The position numbers were made by a program, and so were the translations under genes. From Campylobacter gracilis (lineage in GTDB: Bacteria; Campylobacterota; Campylobacteria; Campylobacterales; Campylobacteraceae), in assembly GCF_018374135.1 (NCBI RefSeq), contig NZ_JAHAFS010000015.1, positions 1 through 59,710 on the forward strand: a stretch of DNA of 59,710 bases, read 5' to 3'. Position 1 is the stretch's first letter, and the number at the start of each line of letters is the position of its first letter. Below the pieces are notes generated by a model. The model ran no database searches, had not been told where the DNA came from, and saw nothing but the letters and a program-made list of their open reading frames with translations. Below are positions 35,167 through 44,384 of this stretch, in pieces.

Positions 35167-35241
35167 GCGGGAATAGCTCAGTGGTAGAGCGCAACCTTGC
35201 CATGGTTGATGTCGCGAGTTCGACTCTCGTTTCCCGCTCCA
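35167..35241 (+). tRNA. tRNA-Gly (GCC)
   Basis: 75 nt with CCA; anticodon loop TTGCCAT between CAACC and GGTTG. Confidence 0.96.
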
Positions 35242-35268
35242 TTTTACATTCTGTTTTGTATTAAACGT

Positions 35269-35355
35269 GCCCGGATGGCGGAATCGGTAGACGCAAGGGA
35301 CTTAAAATCCCTCGGAATTTTTTCCGTGCCGGTTCAAGTCCGGCTCCGGGCACCA
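35269..35355 (+). tRNA. tRNA-Leu (TAA)
   Basis: 87 nt with a long variable arm and CCA; anticodon TAA in loop CTTAAAA. Confidence 0.96.
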
Positions 35356-35371
35356 CCTAATAAGCCGGCGC

Positions 35372-35445
35372 GGCGACATAGCCAAGTGGTAAGGCATGAG
35401 CCTGCAAAGCTTTGATCCCCGGTTCGAATCCGGGTGTCGCCTCCA
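35372..35445 (+). tRNA. tRNA-Cys (GCA)
   Basis: 74 nt with CCA; acceptor GGCGACA/TGTCGCC, anticodon GCA in loop CTGCAAA. Confidence 0.95.
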
Positions 35446-35465
35446 GATCCTAAAAAGGAGTTATT

Positions 35466-35621
35466 ATGAGATACATACTAGCGGCTCTTTTGGCATTGAT
35501 GGCTTTTAGCGGGTGCTCTAATACTTGGCACGGCGTAAAAGAGGACTCGCGCAACGCGGCTCAATGGACCAAAGAAAAGGTTCATAACGGCGCCGAGTGG
35601 GTCGGAGAAAAAACCGAATAA
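35466..35621 (+). CDS. Small entericidin-like lipoprotein
   Basis: 51 residues. A signal sequence ends in the lipobox FSGC (Cys17), followed by NTWHGVKEDSRNAAQWTKEK, which resembles entericidin EcnA/EcnB-type peptides. SD AAAAAGGAG precedes the ATG. It sits inside a tRNA cluster, between tRNA-Cys and tRNA-Ser, and may depend on the tRNA promoter. Function in Campylobacter unknown. Confidence 0.8.
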   Translation: MRYILAALLALMAFSGCSNTWHGVKEDSRNAAQWTKEKVHNGAEWVGEKTE

Positions 35622-35680
35622 ATTGCACGCGCAGGTCTTGATCTACGCGAATCTACGGCGGGGTCTTGCCCGCCTTTAAT

Positions 35681-35768
35681 CGGGAGATGGCTGAGCGGTC
35701 GAAAGCGGCGGTCTTGAAAACCGTTGAGGTGAAAGCCTCCTGGGGTTCGAATCCCTATCTCCCGGCCA
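35681..35768 (+). tRNA. tRNA-Ser (TGA)
   Basis: 88 nt with a long variable arm; acceptor CGGGAGA/TCTCCCG, CCA present; anticodon TGA in loop CTTGAAA. Confidence 0.95.
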
Positions 35769-36482
35769 TTTTAATCTAATCCGAAATTCCCTTTTAACTT
35801 CAAAAATTTCACATTTTATTTATACTAATTTTCATTTAATGCTCTTTAGGCTAAAATTTTATCTCGCAGCAAACGGCAGTTCGGGGTGGCACTTTTATAG
35901 ACGGAGCGCTAAAACGTCATACGGTGAATATGCTAAGATTGCGCGTCAGCGGCTTATTTGATCGCTACGTGCTAAAACAGCGCGTAGCGAGAGTAAGGCG
36001 ATGTAAAATTTAAATGTCTGTTTCGCCATAAAAGCGACTGTGAAAGATAATTGCGAAATTTAGCTATGAAATTTCAAAGCTTAGCAGCCCGCCGCGCTTG
36101 GCGTAAAATTTTAAAATTTACCGATTCGCGCTTTTTAAATTTAGCCCGGGTGCAAGTAAATTTTAAAATTTGCGCCCGCGCCGCCATGCTGTCGCGCCGC
36201 CGCGCAGATAAAAATCGACGCATTTGACGATTCGGGCGATGCACAAAATGAGAGAAGCTACTCGGTATGGAGCTAGAGTCAGTGAACTAGCGAAGTATAC
36301 CGAAATCGGCGTGCGAACAGGCGGCTTAAAAGTTGGCAAATTTAAGAAATATTGCGGGCTAACGGGTCGAGGCGAGCAAATCCAAAAAATGGCGCAGGTA
36401 GGCAGCTTGATAAGCCGAAAGAGAAAAGTCTGCCGAAATATCTGCGAGACGGAATTTTACCAGAAATAAATGAAAGGCTTAA
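35769..36482. other. Spacer upstream of the M16 protease
   Basis: 714 bp. Contains the palindrome AAATTTTAAAATTT at 36106-36119 and 36158-36171, the second between complementary GC arms (GGGTGC/GCGCCC). A 30-bp stretch at 36016-36045 recurs with few changes near 43439. The open frame at 36224-36469 has no SD and no recognisable content. Confidence 0.55.
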
Positions 36483-39224
36483 ATGCGAAAAATTTTACTA
36501 TTTTTACTGCTTTGTGCGGGAGCTTTTGCGCTTGAGTGGGACGGAGCCGCCCTACGAGGGGCGCTGCCAAACGGGCTTAAATACTACATTTTAGAAAATT
36601 CCGTGCCTAAAAATTCCGCCGTTTTCTATCTGGTCGTGGATGCGGGCTCGATCGACGAGAGCCCCAATGAGCGCGGGCTTGTGCACTTCATCGAGCATAT
36701 GTCCTTTAACGGAAGTCGCGATTTTAGTAAAAACGAGCTCATCAAAAAATTGCAGAGCCTGGGCGTGAAATTCGGCGCCGACGTAAATGCGCAGACGGGC
36801 TACGACAGCACGATTTACACGCTTAGCATCGCCGTTAGCGAAGAAAATTTAAAGGACGTTTTTAAAATTTTTACTTCGATTGCGGACGGAGTGGAGTTCA
36901 ATCCGCTCGAGCTCGTAAAAGAAAGAGGCGTCATAATCGAGGAGGCGCGCAGCCGCGATACGCCGATCGCAAAGCTTTACGAGCGGATGGATGAGGAGCT
37001 TTACGGCGACAGCGCGTATTTTAATCGTGCGCCGATCGGCGATATGGCGGTCGTAAAATCCGTAAGCGCGCAGCGAATCAAGGAGCTTTATCAAAAAATT
37101 TACCAGCCCAGATCTATGAAATTTATAGCCGTGGGCGATTTTAAAAGGGATAAAATTTTAAAACTGCTAAAGCAAAATTTTTCGCCTCTTAAAAATACAA
37201 GCTCCTACGCCCGCCCGAATATGGCAATTCCGCCTAGGCAGGGTTTGAAAATTTACAATTACGATACGAACGAAACATCGCTAAATTCGGTCAAAATTTC
37301 GTTTTGGGAGGAATTTGCGCCCCCAAGCAGCGAGGCGAATGCGAGAAAAATTTTAAAAAGCGAGCTTATCTCAAGCCTCATCTCTACGATTTATGAGCGG
37401 GCAAAAGCTAGCGAAGGCGCGCTGCTGCGAGTTAATTTTTCCAGATCGAATTTGCAGTTTCAAAAAACGATCTATAGCTTTGACGTCGCCGTTTTGGGCG
37501 GAGATTTTGACGGCGCGATCTCGCAGGCGCTCGGGCTAATCAAAGGCTTGCGAGATAGCGGCTTTGATGCGCGCGATTTCGCCCTAGCAAAGGATGCCTT
37601 GATCAGCTCGCGGCACAGCGCCTTCGAGCGCAGAAAAAGCGCAAATTCCGCGTTTTTTGCAAGAGAGATTCTTCATGCCGTAAAATCGGGAGCCGTTCTG
37701 CCTAGCGCCGCAAAACAGCGTGATTTGGAGGTAAAATTGCTGCGCGAGATCAGCCTAGAGGAGCTAAATTTAGAATTTAGGCGCCTGACAGATCTAAGCG
37801 AGGTGCACGTAAGCGTTTTTAGCGGCTCAGGATATAATCTGGATGAGGCTAAATTTAAGAAGCTGCAAAGCGGCGCCAGGGCGATAAATACGCATGCCGC
37901 GCATAAAAAGCTGCCGGGTAGCTTGGTTTCTAAAAACCTGCCTGAAGGTAAAATTTTAAGCAAGAGCTTTGAGCCGCAATTTAAATTTTATACCTACCTG
38001 CTTGAAAATAACGCGACCGTGATCTTAAAGCCGCTTAAGACGCGCAAGGATTTCATCTCGTTTGCCGCGGTAAGCAGAGGCGGAATGTCCAATCTAGCGC
38101 ATCCAGGGCTTGGTAGTTTTGCCGCGATGCTTTCAAACGAAAGCGGTGCAGGCGAGTTTAACAATTATGAAATTTCGCAAATTTTAAGCGGGCGGCAGGT
38201 GAATTACCGCAAAAACATCTCCGCATTTTCGCACGGATTTTACGGAAGCTGCGGCTCGCGGGATTTAAAATGGCTGCTGGAAGCAATAAACTTAGAGATT
38301 AGCTCTCCGCGCGTGGACGAGAAGGCGCTGCAAAATTTAAAGATCAAATCGCTCGACGAGCTTGCGCGAAACGAGAAACTGCCCGGATATAAATTTAGCA
38401 GGGAATTTAGCGAGTTTTTTTACGGCGGCAATGCGCGAATGCGCCCGCTAAGCGCCGCGCAGATCAAAGCTCTTAACGCGGAAGAGTTAAAAAAGATCGT
38501 CTATGATAAATTTAGCAACGCTGCATCCTACACTTTCGTACTTAGCGGCGATTTTGAGTTAAAAGATGCCGAAGCCCTCATAAAAAAATATCTGGCGAAC
38601 CTGCCCGCTCGCGGCGAACGCGAGGATTTTCAAGACGACGGAATTCGCAGCTTAAGCGGACGGCACGTTTTTATGCGCAACTATCAAAACTCCCCTAGAA
38701 GCGACGTCGCGCTTACCGCGATAAACAGATCCGCTCCATACTCGCTTGAAAATGCAATAAAAATTTCAGCTCTAGCTTCGGTGCTTCAGGAAGCACTTAG
38801 GGAGCGCATCAGAGAGGATGAGGGGCGTACTTACGGCTTTTCGGTCGCTTCGAGTCTAAGCCGCATCCCGTACGAGCACTCGAGTCTTCATATTTCGTTT
38901 TCCTGCGCGCCGCAAAATACGGATCAAATTTTATCCGCAATTAGAGAAATTTTTGCAGAAATCGCAGGCGGCGGATCGGACGTAGCGCGGCATCTTGAAA
39001 ATTTTAAAAAATCTCAGATCATCACGGCGCGTATCGCTCGCGAAAGCCCTGAGTTTTGGAACGACGCGCTCGTAAAATACGCGCTTTGGAATGAGGAGAT
39101 CGCCGATTTTAAGACCTTTGAAAAGATCATAAATTCCATCTCGCTGAAGGATATCGCGGAGGCGGCGCAGACATATATTTTTGACACCGATGAGACGGTG
39201 AGGATAAACGCGCCGAAATTTTAA
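36483..39224 (+). CDS. Periplasmic M16 zinc peptidase, PqqL/FusC-like
   Basis: 913 residues, the four-domain single-chain length of PqqL and FusC. Signal peptide 1-17 (cleavage near FA-LE). The inverted zinc motif HFIEH has His68, Glu71 and His72, with the third ligand Glu147 in KERGVIIEE. A second, inactive M16 half covers about 480-913. It cleaves peptides or small proteins inside a closed chamber in the periplasm. In Pectobacterium, FusC degrades ferredoxin brought in by the receptor FusA, and in E. coli pqqL lies beside a TonB receptor; here a TonB-dependent receptor follows in the same direction after 327 bp. SD AAAGG before the ATG. Confidence 0.88.
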   Translation: MRKILLFLLLCAGAFALEWDGAALRGALPNGLKYYILENSVPKNSAVFYLVVDAGSIDESPNERGLVHFIEHMSFNGSRDFSKNELIKKLQSLGVKFGADVNAQTGYDSTIYTLSIAVSEENLKDVFKIFTSIADGVEFNPLELVKERGVIIEEARSRDTPIAKLYERMDEELYGDSAYFNRAPIGDMAVVKSVSAQRIKELYQKIYQPRSMKFIAVGDFKRDKILKLLKQNFSPLKNTSSYARPNMAIPPRQGLKIYNYDTNETSLNSVKISFWEEFAPPSSEANARKILKSELISSLISTIYERAKASEGALLRVNFSRSNLQFQKTIYSFDVAVLGGDFDGAISQALGLIKGLRDSGFDARDFALAKDALISSRHSAFERRKSANSAFFAREILHAVKSGAVLPSAAKQRDLEVKLLREISLEELNLEFRRLTDLSEVHVSVFSGSGYNLDEAKFKKLQSGARAINTHAAHKKLPGSLVSKNLPEGKILSKSFEPQFKFYTYLLENNATVILKPLKTRKDFISFAAVSRGGMSNLAHPGLGSFAAMLSNESGAGEFNNYEISQILSGRQVNYRKNISAFSHGFYGSCGSRDLKWLLEAINLEISSPRVDEKALQNLKIKSLDELARNEKLPGYKFSREFSEFFYGGNARMRPLSAAQIKALNAEELKKIVYDKFSNAASYTFVLSGDFELKDAEALIKKYLANLPARGEREDFQDDGIRSLSGRHVFMRNYQNSPRSDVALTAINRSAPYSLENAIKISALASVLQEALRERIREDEGRTYGFSVASSLSRIPYEHSSLHISFSCAPQNTDQILSAIREIFAEIAGGGSDVARHLENFKKSQIITARIARESPEFWNDALVKYALWNEEIADFKTFEKIINSISLKDIAEAAQTYIFDTDETVRINAPKF

Positions 39225-39551
39225 CGAGCTCGGCGCATTTAAATTTTGCTCGTTAAATTTACTCGGCGAGTTTAAATTTAACGGCGCTTGCACGGCAAAT
39301 TTTATCTCCGTAAATTTCAGTTTAAAAACGAACTCAAGAATAAAGCTCAATTAAACCTATCTGCACTGCGCGTAGATTTTAGATAAATTTTATTTTGGAA
39401 TAGATTTATCTCGCCGATATACCGCTATTTTGTTACATTTTTTCTATTGTTTGCATAAGTCGTATAATTGTTATCACTTTTATTGAAATTTAAAATATTA
39501 TTGGCTAAATTTCCTCAGTCTTAATTTTTATTTTCAAAAAAGGAGAAAAAA
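39225..39551. other. Spacer and promoter region of the TonB-dependent receptor
   Basis: 327 bp. An inverted repeat near 39254-39283 (AAATTTACTCG / CGAGTTTAAATTT) may end the M16 transcript. A -10 TATAAT lies at 39463-39468. The 83 nt leader is AT-rich with SD AAAGGAG. Confidence 0.55.
39462..39476 (+). promoter_or_regulatory. Fur-box-like sequence over the receptor promoter
   Basis: GTATAATTGTTATCA matches the 7-1-7 Fur consensus TGATAATnATTATCA at 11 of 14 defined positions and contains the -10 box TATAAT, where a repressor would block polymerase. Confidence 0.45.
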
Positions 39552-42278
39552 ATGATTGTTGGTTTTTGGGCCTGTAAGCCATGTAAAAGCGGCGCAGGCC
39601 GCAATTATTCCGCTTCCGTAAAAGGCGAGAAATCCACTCAAAATCGCTGCGGGGGGGGGCTTGCACGCTCCTTAATAGTCGCGGCGTGTCTTTGCGGTCT
39701 AAGCGTCGCGCAGGATTCGTCTGAAAATAACGCAACAAGAAGCGTTGCTACCAAAGAAAACAAAAGCGCGCAGAGCTCGGCTGCGATGACAAATAGTTAT
39801 AAATTCCCCGAAATAGTAGTCGTCGGCAACATCGACTCGAGTCTGACGAGCGTCGGCGACAGCTACGGCGGTACGCAAAAGATAAGCAGGACGATGATCG
39901 AGTCGATGCCTAGCGGCAACGGCGATTTCGTGCAGCTTTTGCGTACCAATCCAAACGTGCAATTCAGCTCCACAAACCGCCAGAGCACGACGCTCGGCGA
40001 GATCAGCCCCGCAAACATAAGCATTAACGGCGCGAAGTATTGGCAAAATAACTTTATACTTGACGGCGCGAATATGAATAACGATCTCGATCCCGCTAGA
40101 AATCCGGGTGGCAATCCTACGCGCTTTTCGGCGTTTGATACGATGAATTCCGTTTCGCAAGGTATGGCGATCGATAGCGATTTTTTACGAAGCGTGGAGG
40201 TGCACGATAGCGGCGTCTCCGCCAAATACGGCGGATTTACCGGCGGCGTAGTGGAGGTCAAGACGCGAGATCCGCGCGCGGGCTTTCACGGCAAGTTTTC
40301 AATGCAGCATACCGAGGATAGCTGGACTAGATACCATATCTACGGCGATGAACAGAGCTTTGAAAACTCCGCTACGCCACTAAATCAGCCGAGATTCGAT
40401 AAGTGGATCACGAGATTAAATTTAGAGGGCACCGTTACCGAGGATCTGGGTTTGATGTTCGGCTACACTAACACTAGAAGTAAAATTCCGCTCAAGGCCT
40501 ACGACAGAAGATACAACGCAGATACGACCATCACCGAGCGAGTTCAGAGGCGAAATATTGACAACTACTTCCTAAAAGCGCTTTGGTATGCAAGCGACCG
40601 CCTAACTATCACGCCTAGCGTAACCTACGCGCCCGAGCGAAACAAGATGTTTAACGACCACGTCAAAGACTCCTACGCTGATATGAAATCGGGCGGTTTA
40701 AATTTAGCGCTTAAAACCGACTACGATGGCGATTTTGCTAGATTTAATCAAATTTTATCCTACAGCAAGCTGGAGAGTTCGCGCGATGCCGAGAATGAAT
40801 ATTACAGGGCTTGGCAATACTCAAACGTAAAGAATTGGGGCAGTAAAATTTTATCTGCTTCGGCGATAGAGGGTGGCTACGGCGATCTCGATCAGACTCA
40901 AAAGAGCCTTTCATACAACGCGGATCTGGAGTTTAATGAATTTGATCTCGGCGGCAGTAAGCATAGATTTATCACAGGCTTTGAGTTTAAAAAGCAAGAG
41001 GCTAAATTTAACGTAAGAAAAGAGTTTATGACCGCTGGCGGAATAGCACCGCTACCTGCGGGCGTAAATGTTTGCGATCCTGATGATGAGCTCTGCTCGA
41101 TAGACGATTCTTTTGCGAGGCGTGGTAGAAGCGGCCAGTTTTTTACGCGAAAAAGCTATTACAAGGGCAATACTAAGGTGGATATGAAAAGCTTGGCGGT
41201 TTATTTGGAAGATGAGATAAAAATAGGCGATCTTACTTTACGACCGGGCGTAAGATTGAATAGGGACGATTATATGAAGCAAACAACTGCGGCGCCGAGA
41301 TTTAACAGCTACTACGATATTTTTGGCGACGGCGATTCGATCATTAGCTTCGGCGCAAACCGCTACTACGGACGCAATCTCTTTACCTATAAATTAAGAG
41401 AAGGTCGAGAGGGTCTCGCCACTACCTACACGCGCCCGCGCAATGCCTATACGCAAAACTGGACGCAACTGCCAAAAGACCCATCTCTAACTAAATTTAA
41501 CGAGCTAAAGGTACCTTATGAGGATGAGCTGGTATTTGGGGCAAAGCAAAAGCTTGGGAATTTTGAGTTTTTCGGCAAATATGTAAGCCGCAAGGGCAGG
41601 GATCAGATCATCAAATCTACGCGAAGAGATCTAGGTCTAGCGCCGAATCCGAACTACCAAAACAACTATCAAACCTTTACTAATGACGGCAGAAGCGAAA
41701 ATAAAATTTTAACCTTCGGCGTTAAAACGATCGATGATTATGAGGCCTTCGGTACGCTAAATGGCTTTGAGCTAGGCTTTGAACACATCAAGATGAAAAC
41801 GAACAACACCCTTTATGACATATCGCTTGATAGAGAAACGCTTGAAGATGAAAAGATCGTCGAATACGACGGAAAGTTGATGAGGTTATCGGAGCTGCCG
41901 GCGCAGGACTATGCTAGGCCTTGGACTGCGAGCCTAAACATCATCACGAAAATTCCAAGCTATGGCATCAGCGTGAATAACTTTCTATCATTTAAAGGCT
42001 CGCAAGAAGCAATCGCTCGCACGGGCAGGACGCCCGCGGGCAAGTATCCTGCCAGATACGATAAATACGAAAAGGTAAATCTCGGCAAAAGCTACAGCTG
42101 GGATGCGCGCATCGGATACGCTAAAAAGATGGCGGGCGAGGTAGAATTTTTTACGAATTTAGACATCTACAACGTCCTAAATAAGCGCAACAAAGCAAGA
42201 CTTAGCAGCGACACCTCGCTCGATTTGGTCTATGAGGCGGGCAGGCAGTTTTGGCTGGAGGCGGGCATTCGGTGGTAG
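39552..42278 (+). CDS. TonB-dependent outer-membrane receptor, phase-variable by a G9 tract
   Basis: 908 residues. A non-standard N-terminus (1-36) leads through Gly34-36, encoded by the G9 tract, into a signal peptide (about 37-53, LARSLIVAACLCGLSVAQ). A TonB-box-like EIVVVG (about 87-92) and a plug domain (about 95-235) with NISINGAKYWQNNFILDG are followed by a 22-strand-type barrel ending in aromatic Trp (AGIRW). One loop has a Cys pair (CDPDDELC). Substrate unknown; iron complex or protein is suggested by the Fur-like box and the neighbouring M16 protease. With nine Gs the frame is open (ON); with eight or ten it stops within a few to about 20 codons. A hairpin follows the stop. Confidence 0.9.
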   Translation: MIVGFWACKPCKSGAGRNYSASVKGEKSTQNRCGGGLARSLIVAACLCGLSVAQDSSENNATRSVATKENKSAQSSAAMTNSYKFPEIVVVGNIDSSLTSVGDSYGGTQKISRTMIESMPSGNGDFVQLLRTNPNVQFSSTNRQSTTLGEISPANISINGAKYWQNNFILDGANMNNDLDPARNPGGNPTRFSAFDTMNSVSQGMAIDSDFLRSVEVHDSGVSAKYGGFTGGVVEVKTRDPRAGFHGKFSMQHTEDSWTRYHIYGDEQSFENSATPLNQPRFDKWITRLNLEGTVTEDLGLMFGYTNTRSKIPLKAYDRRYNADTTITERVQRRNIDNYFLKALWYASDRLTITPSVTYAPERNKMFNDHVKDSYADMKSGGLNLALKTDYDGDFARFNQILSYSKLESSRDAENEYYRAWQYSNVKNWGSKILSASAIEGGYGDLDQTQKSLSYNADLEFNEFDLGGSKHRFITGFEFKKQEAKFNVRKEFMTAGGIAPLPAGVNVCDPDDELCSIDDSFARRGRSGQFFTRKSYYKGNTKVDMKSLAVYLEDEIKIGDLTLRPGVRLNRDDYMKQTTAAPRFNSYYDIFGDGDSIISFGANRYYGRNLFTYKLREGREGLATTYTRPRNAYTQNWTQLPKDPSLTKFNELKVPYEDELVFGAKQKLGNFEFFGKYVSRKGRDQIIKSTRRDLGLAPNPNYQNNYQTFTNDGRSENKILTFGVKTIDDYEAFGTLNGFELGFEHIKMKTNNTLYDISLDRETLEDEKIVEYDGKLMRLSELPAQDYARPWTASLNIITKIPSYGISVNNFLSFKGSQEAIARTGRTPAGKYPARYDKYEKVNLGKSYSWDARIGYAKKMAGEVEFFTNLDIYNVLNKRNKARLSSDTSLDLVYEAGRQFWLEAGIRW
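39651..39659 (+). repeat. Poly-G tract (G9), contingency locus
   Basis: Nine consecutive G in codons 34-36 of the receptor gene, preceded by TGC. Homopolymeric G of this length is the standard phase-variation element in Campylobacter. Confidence 0.85.
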
Positions 42279-42292
42279 CGTAAGCTAAATTT

Positions 42293-42321
42293 GCGGAGCT
42301 TTTAAAATTTCACGGCTCCGC
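42293..42321 (+). terminator. Hairpin after the TonB-dependent receptor
   Basis: GCGGAGC (42293-42299) pairs with GCTCCGC (42315-42321) around a TTTTAAAATTTCACG loop; weak T content after it. Confidence 0.55.
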
Positions 42322-42564
42322 GAAATTTCGTGAAATTTTCTGAAATTTGCGGCATTTTGCGGAATTTTAAATTTATCTGTATGCCGCATGCCGCAAAGCC
42401 ATAAAATTCCGCACCGCGCTGTAAAATTTTAGCGTGCGTATCGTATTATTTAACGTGCAAGCCGTAAAATTTTAACGCACGCGAAATTATAAAATTTACG
42501 CCCAAACCTAAGAAGTCGAAACAACTTTTTAAATTTTAACGCCGATATCGCTTAATAAGCCTTT

Positions 42565-43281
42565 TCATTGAAATATCACAAACTGCTTTTGAAATTTTGA
42601 CGGGCTGATCCGCCGCTCTTTTAGCATGTAGCGGCAAACTCTTTCAAAATCCTCCTCGCTCATCATAAAACTGATAAATTCGCCCTTGCCATCACAGATG
42701 ATCAAAGTATCGATCGCACGGAAGCTAAATTTCCCCTCCGTGATCTTTGAAAAAATCAGTTTAGAGATGAAAAACGGCAAAACCAATGCCGTCAGGCTCA
42801 TAATAAAAATTATAAATCCTCTAAGGCTTTGTAAAAATCCGGCAAATGCGACGGCTATCACGATAAATGAAAGCACAATGTCTGCGGAATTTCTAGCCGA
42901 CACGATATGTCCGAATAACGGCGTAGCGGTGAGCTTTATGAGCGATATCTCATCAAATTTTATAGATTTCGTGATTTTGCCTTTATTGATGTAGCTGATG
43001 TTCCTGTTCGTCAGATGAACAAAGCGCGTATGGGCGCTGTTGAGATAGGACACGACGGCGAATACTACAGGAACAAACGGCGTATAGTATGGGAAAATAT
43101 CCCCTATATACAGAAACACCGGTACCGCTAAAGGGGCGAAGAATAGGTTATAAATAAAGAATACTATTATGTTGTAGTCTTTGACGACGAGGGGTTTATT
43201 GTCGAATTTCGGCGAATTTCGGCGCTCGGCGCTATCTTGTTTAGATTGCGATTCTTTCGGCTCATCGTTAAAATTTTTCAT
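42565..43281 (-). CDS. Membrane protein of unknown function
   Basis: 238 residues: a charged N-terminal tail (1-35), four membrane segments in two pairs (about 37-58, 64-82 and about 130-150, 154-175) separated by a soluble stretch (about 88-128), and a C-terminal soluble part. The middle with FVHLTNRNISYINKGKITKSIKFDEISLIK has the look of a small PH-like (bPH) fold, which is a guess. No SD of note. Confidence 0.6.
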   Translation of the reverse strand: MKNFNDEPKESQSKQDSAERRNSPKFDNKPLVVKDYNIIVFFIYNLFFAPLAVPVFLYIGDIFPYYTPFVPVVFAVVSYLNSAHTRFVHLTNRNISYINKGKITKSIKFDEISLIKLTATPLFGHIVSARNSADIVLSFIVIAVAFAGFLQSLRGFIIFIMSLTALVLPFFISKLIFSKITEGKFSFRAIDTLIICDGKGEFISFMMSEEDFERVCRYMLKERRISPSKFQKQFVIFQ

Positions 43282-43719
43282 TAAATTTTTTGTTCCTGTT
43301 TTAAAATTTATCGCTAGCGGCTCGGGCGTTTTGCGCTGTTAAATTTAGCTTTTGATTTCATCGTCAAACAGCGCGTTTTCATTCGCATTATCGCTTCCGT
43401 TGCGCTTAAAATTTTAAATCATTCGGCAGCACTTATACGTCTGTATCGCCATCAAAGCCGCTGCGAAAATTTAAATTGCCCTCTCGCAAAAGCTCCGCGC
43501 TCGCACAAAGCCGCAGCCCGCCTAGGCTCGGCCACCCATTGCTATCTCATGACCTTCAAATCTCGCACTAAATTTACCGACCTCGCCGTACGCCTTAGCG
43601 ATGCAATCCCAAGTAGAGCGCGCTTGTGTCCTTTTAAAATTTTATTTCGTTAAAATTTGTCCGCGCCGCGTATCGGCACTGCGTGCGCTTACCGTATCGC
43701 CGCACAAAATCTCGCGATC
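43282..43719. other. Spacer with no gene seen
   Basis: 438 bp, AAATTT-rich. The stretch at 43439-43468 resembles 36016-36045. Confidence 0.5.
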
Positions 43720-44010
43720 TCACAGCTCGAAATCAAAGCAATAAAAATCATCCGCCTCGCCCCAAAGCTCCTCTAGCGAGCGTCCGTCTATTTGCGGTGC
43801 ACCGTAGAGCTCTCGCAACGTGGCGAAATACCGCTCGCCGCTTGCGTTTGCGCCTGTCTCGTCCGCGCATCTTTGAAACGAGCAGCGATCCGCATAGGCG
43901 ATGATCATGTATTCCGTGCCGCGCAGGCGAAAGCCAAGCTCGGGCTCACCGCCCTCGGCTACGCATTTTAGTAGCATTTTCTCTATGGTTTCAAATGAGT
44001 ATTTTGGCAT
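43720..44010 (-). CDS. Small acidic protein of unknown function
   Basis: 96 residues, no signal. YSFETIEKMLLKCVAEGGEPELGF, then YMIIAYADRCSFQRC and DGRSLEELWGEADDFYCFDFEL. I recall similar short proteins scattered in Firmicutes and human-associated bacteria near toxin-immunity genes, without an assigned role. Sits upstream of a frameshifted small gene. Confidence 0.55.
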   Translation of the reverse strand: MPKYSFETIEKMLLKCVAEGGEPELGFRLRGTEYMIIAYADRCSFQRCADETGANASGERYFATLRELYGAPQIDGRSLEELWGEADDFYCFDFEL

Positions 44011-44059
44011 CGCTCCGATCTTAAAATTTTATCTCTGCCGCTGCATATCGCGAGCCATT

Positions 44060-44364
44060 TTATTTCGCCAAAAACCCGAAGCGCTCGATCATATCCAAAA
44101 GCATATCGGCTCTGCAAATTTCATCGTCCAGTAGGTCATCGTATTGATCTCGTAGTCGCTCGGCGTCTTGCGCCACGGGTCCTAGACACTCCCTAGCCTG
44201 CGCGGGCTCGCCCTTCATCACGAAGTATTCGCCTAAGATCACGCGAGCTTGCGTCTTGCTAACCTCGTCGCCTTCGCCCTCAAGTGCTGCTTTTAGGCTC
44301 TGCACGCCGCCCTCCTCAAGCCCTCGCGAGAGCTGCGTTACCTTCTGTAAAGCTTCGCATCCAT
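44060..44364 (-). pseudogene. Frameshifted small TPR-like protein
   Basis: A perfect SD-ATG (AAAGGAGCGAAAATG, start 44364) opens a frame that stops after eight codons, while a different frame from about 44355 encodes EALQKVTQLSRGLEEGG and continues to the stop at 44060 with helical repeats (AKQ..VILGEYFVMKGEPAQARECL). A 2-bp deletion in GATGCGAAG would join them. The later GTG at 44305 could allow an 81-residue product. Confidence 0.55.
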
Positions 44365-44384
44365 TTTCGCTCCTTTACAAAATT

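Noticed and set aside
36224..36469. 81-codon open frame upstream of the M16 gene
   Set aside because: No SD, unusual residue content, and no recognisable motif; it overlaps the M16 upstream region and reads as chance.
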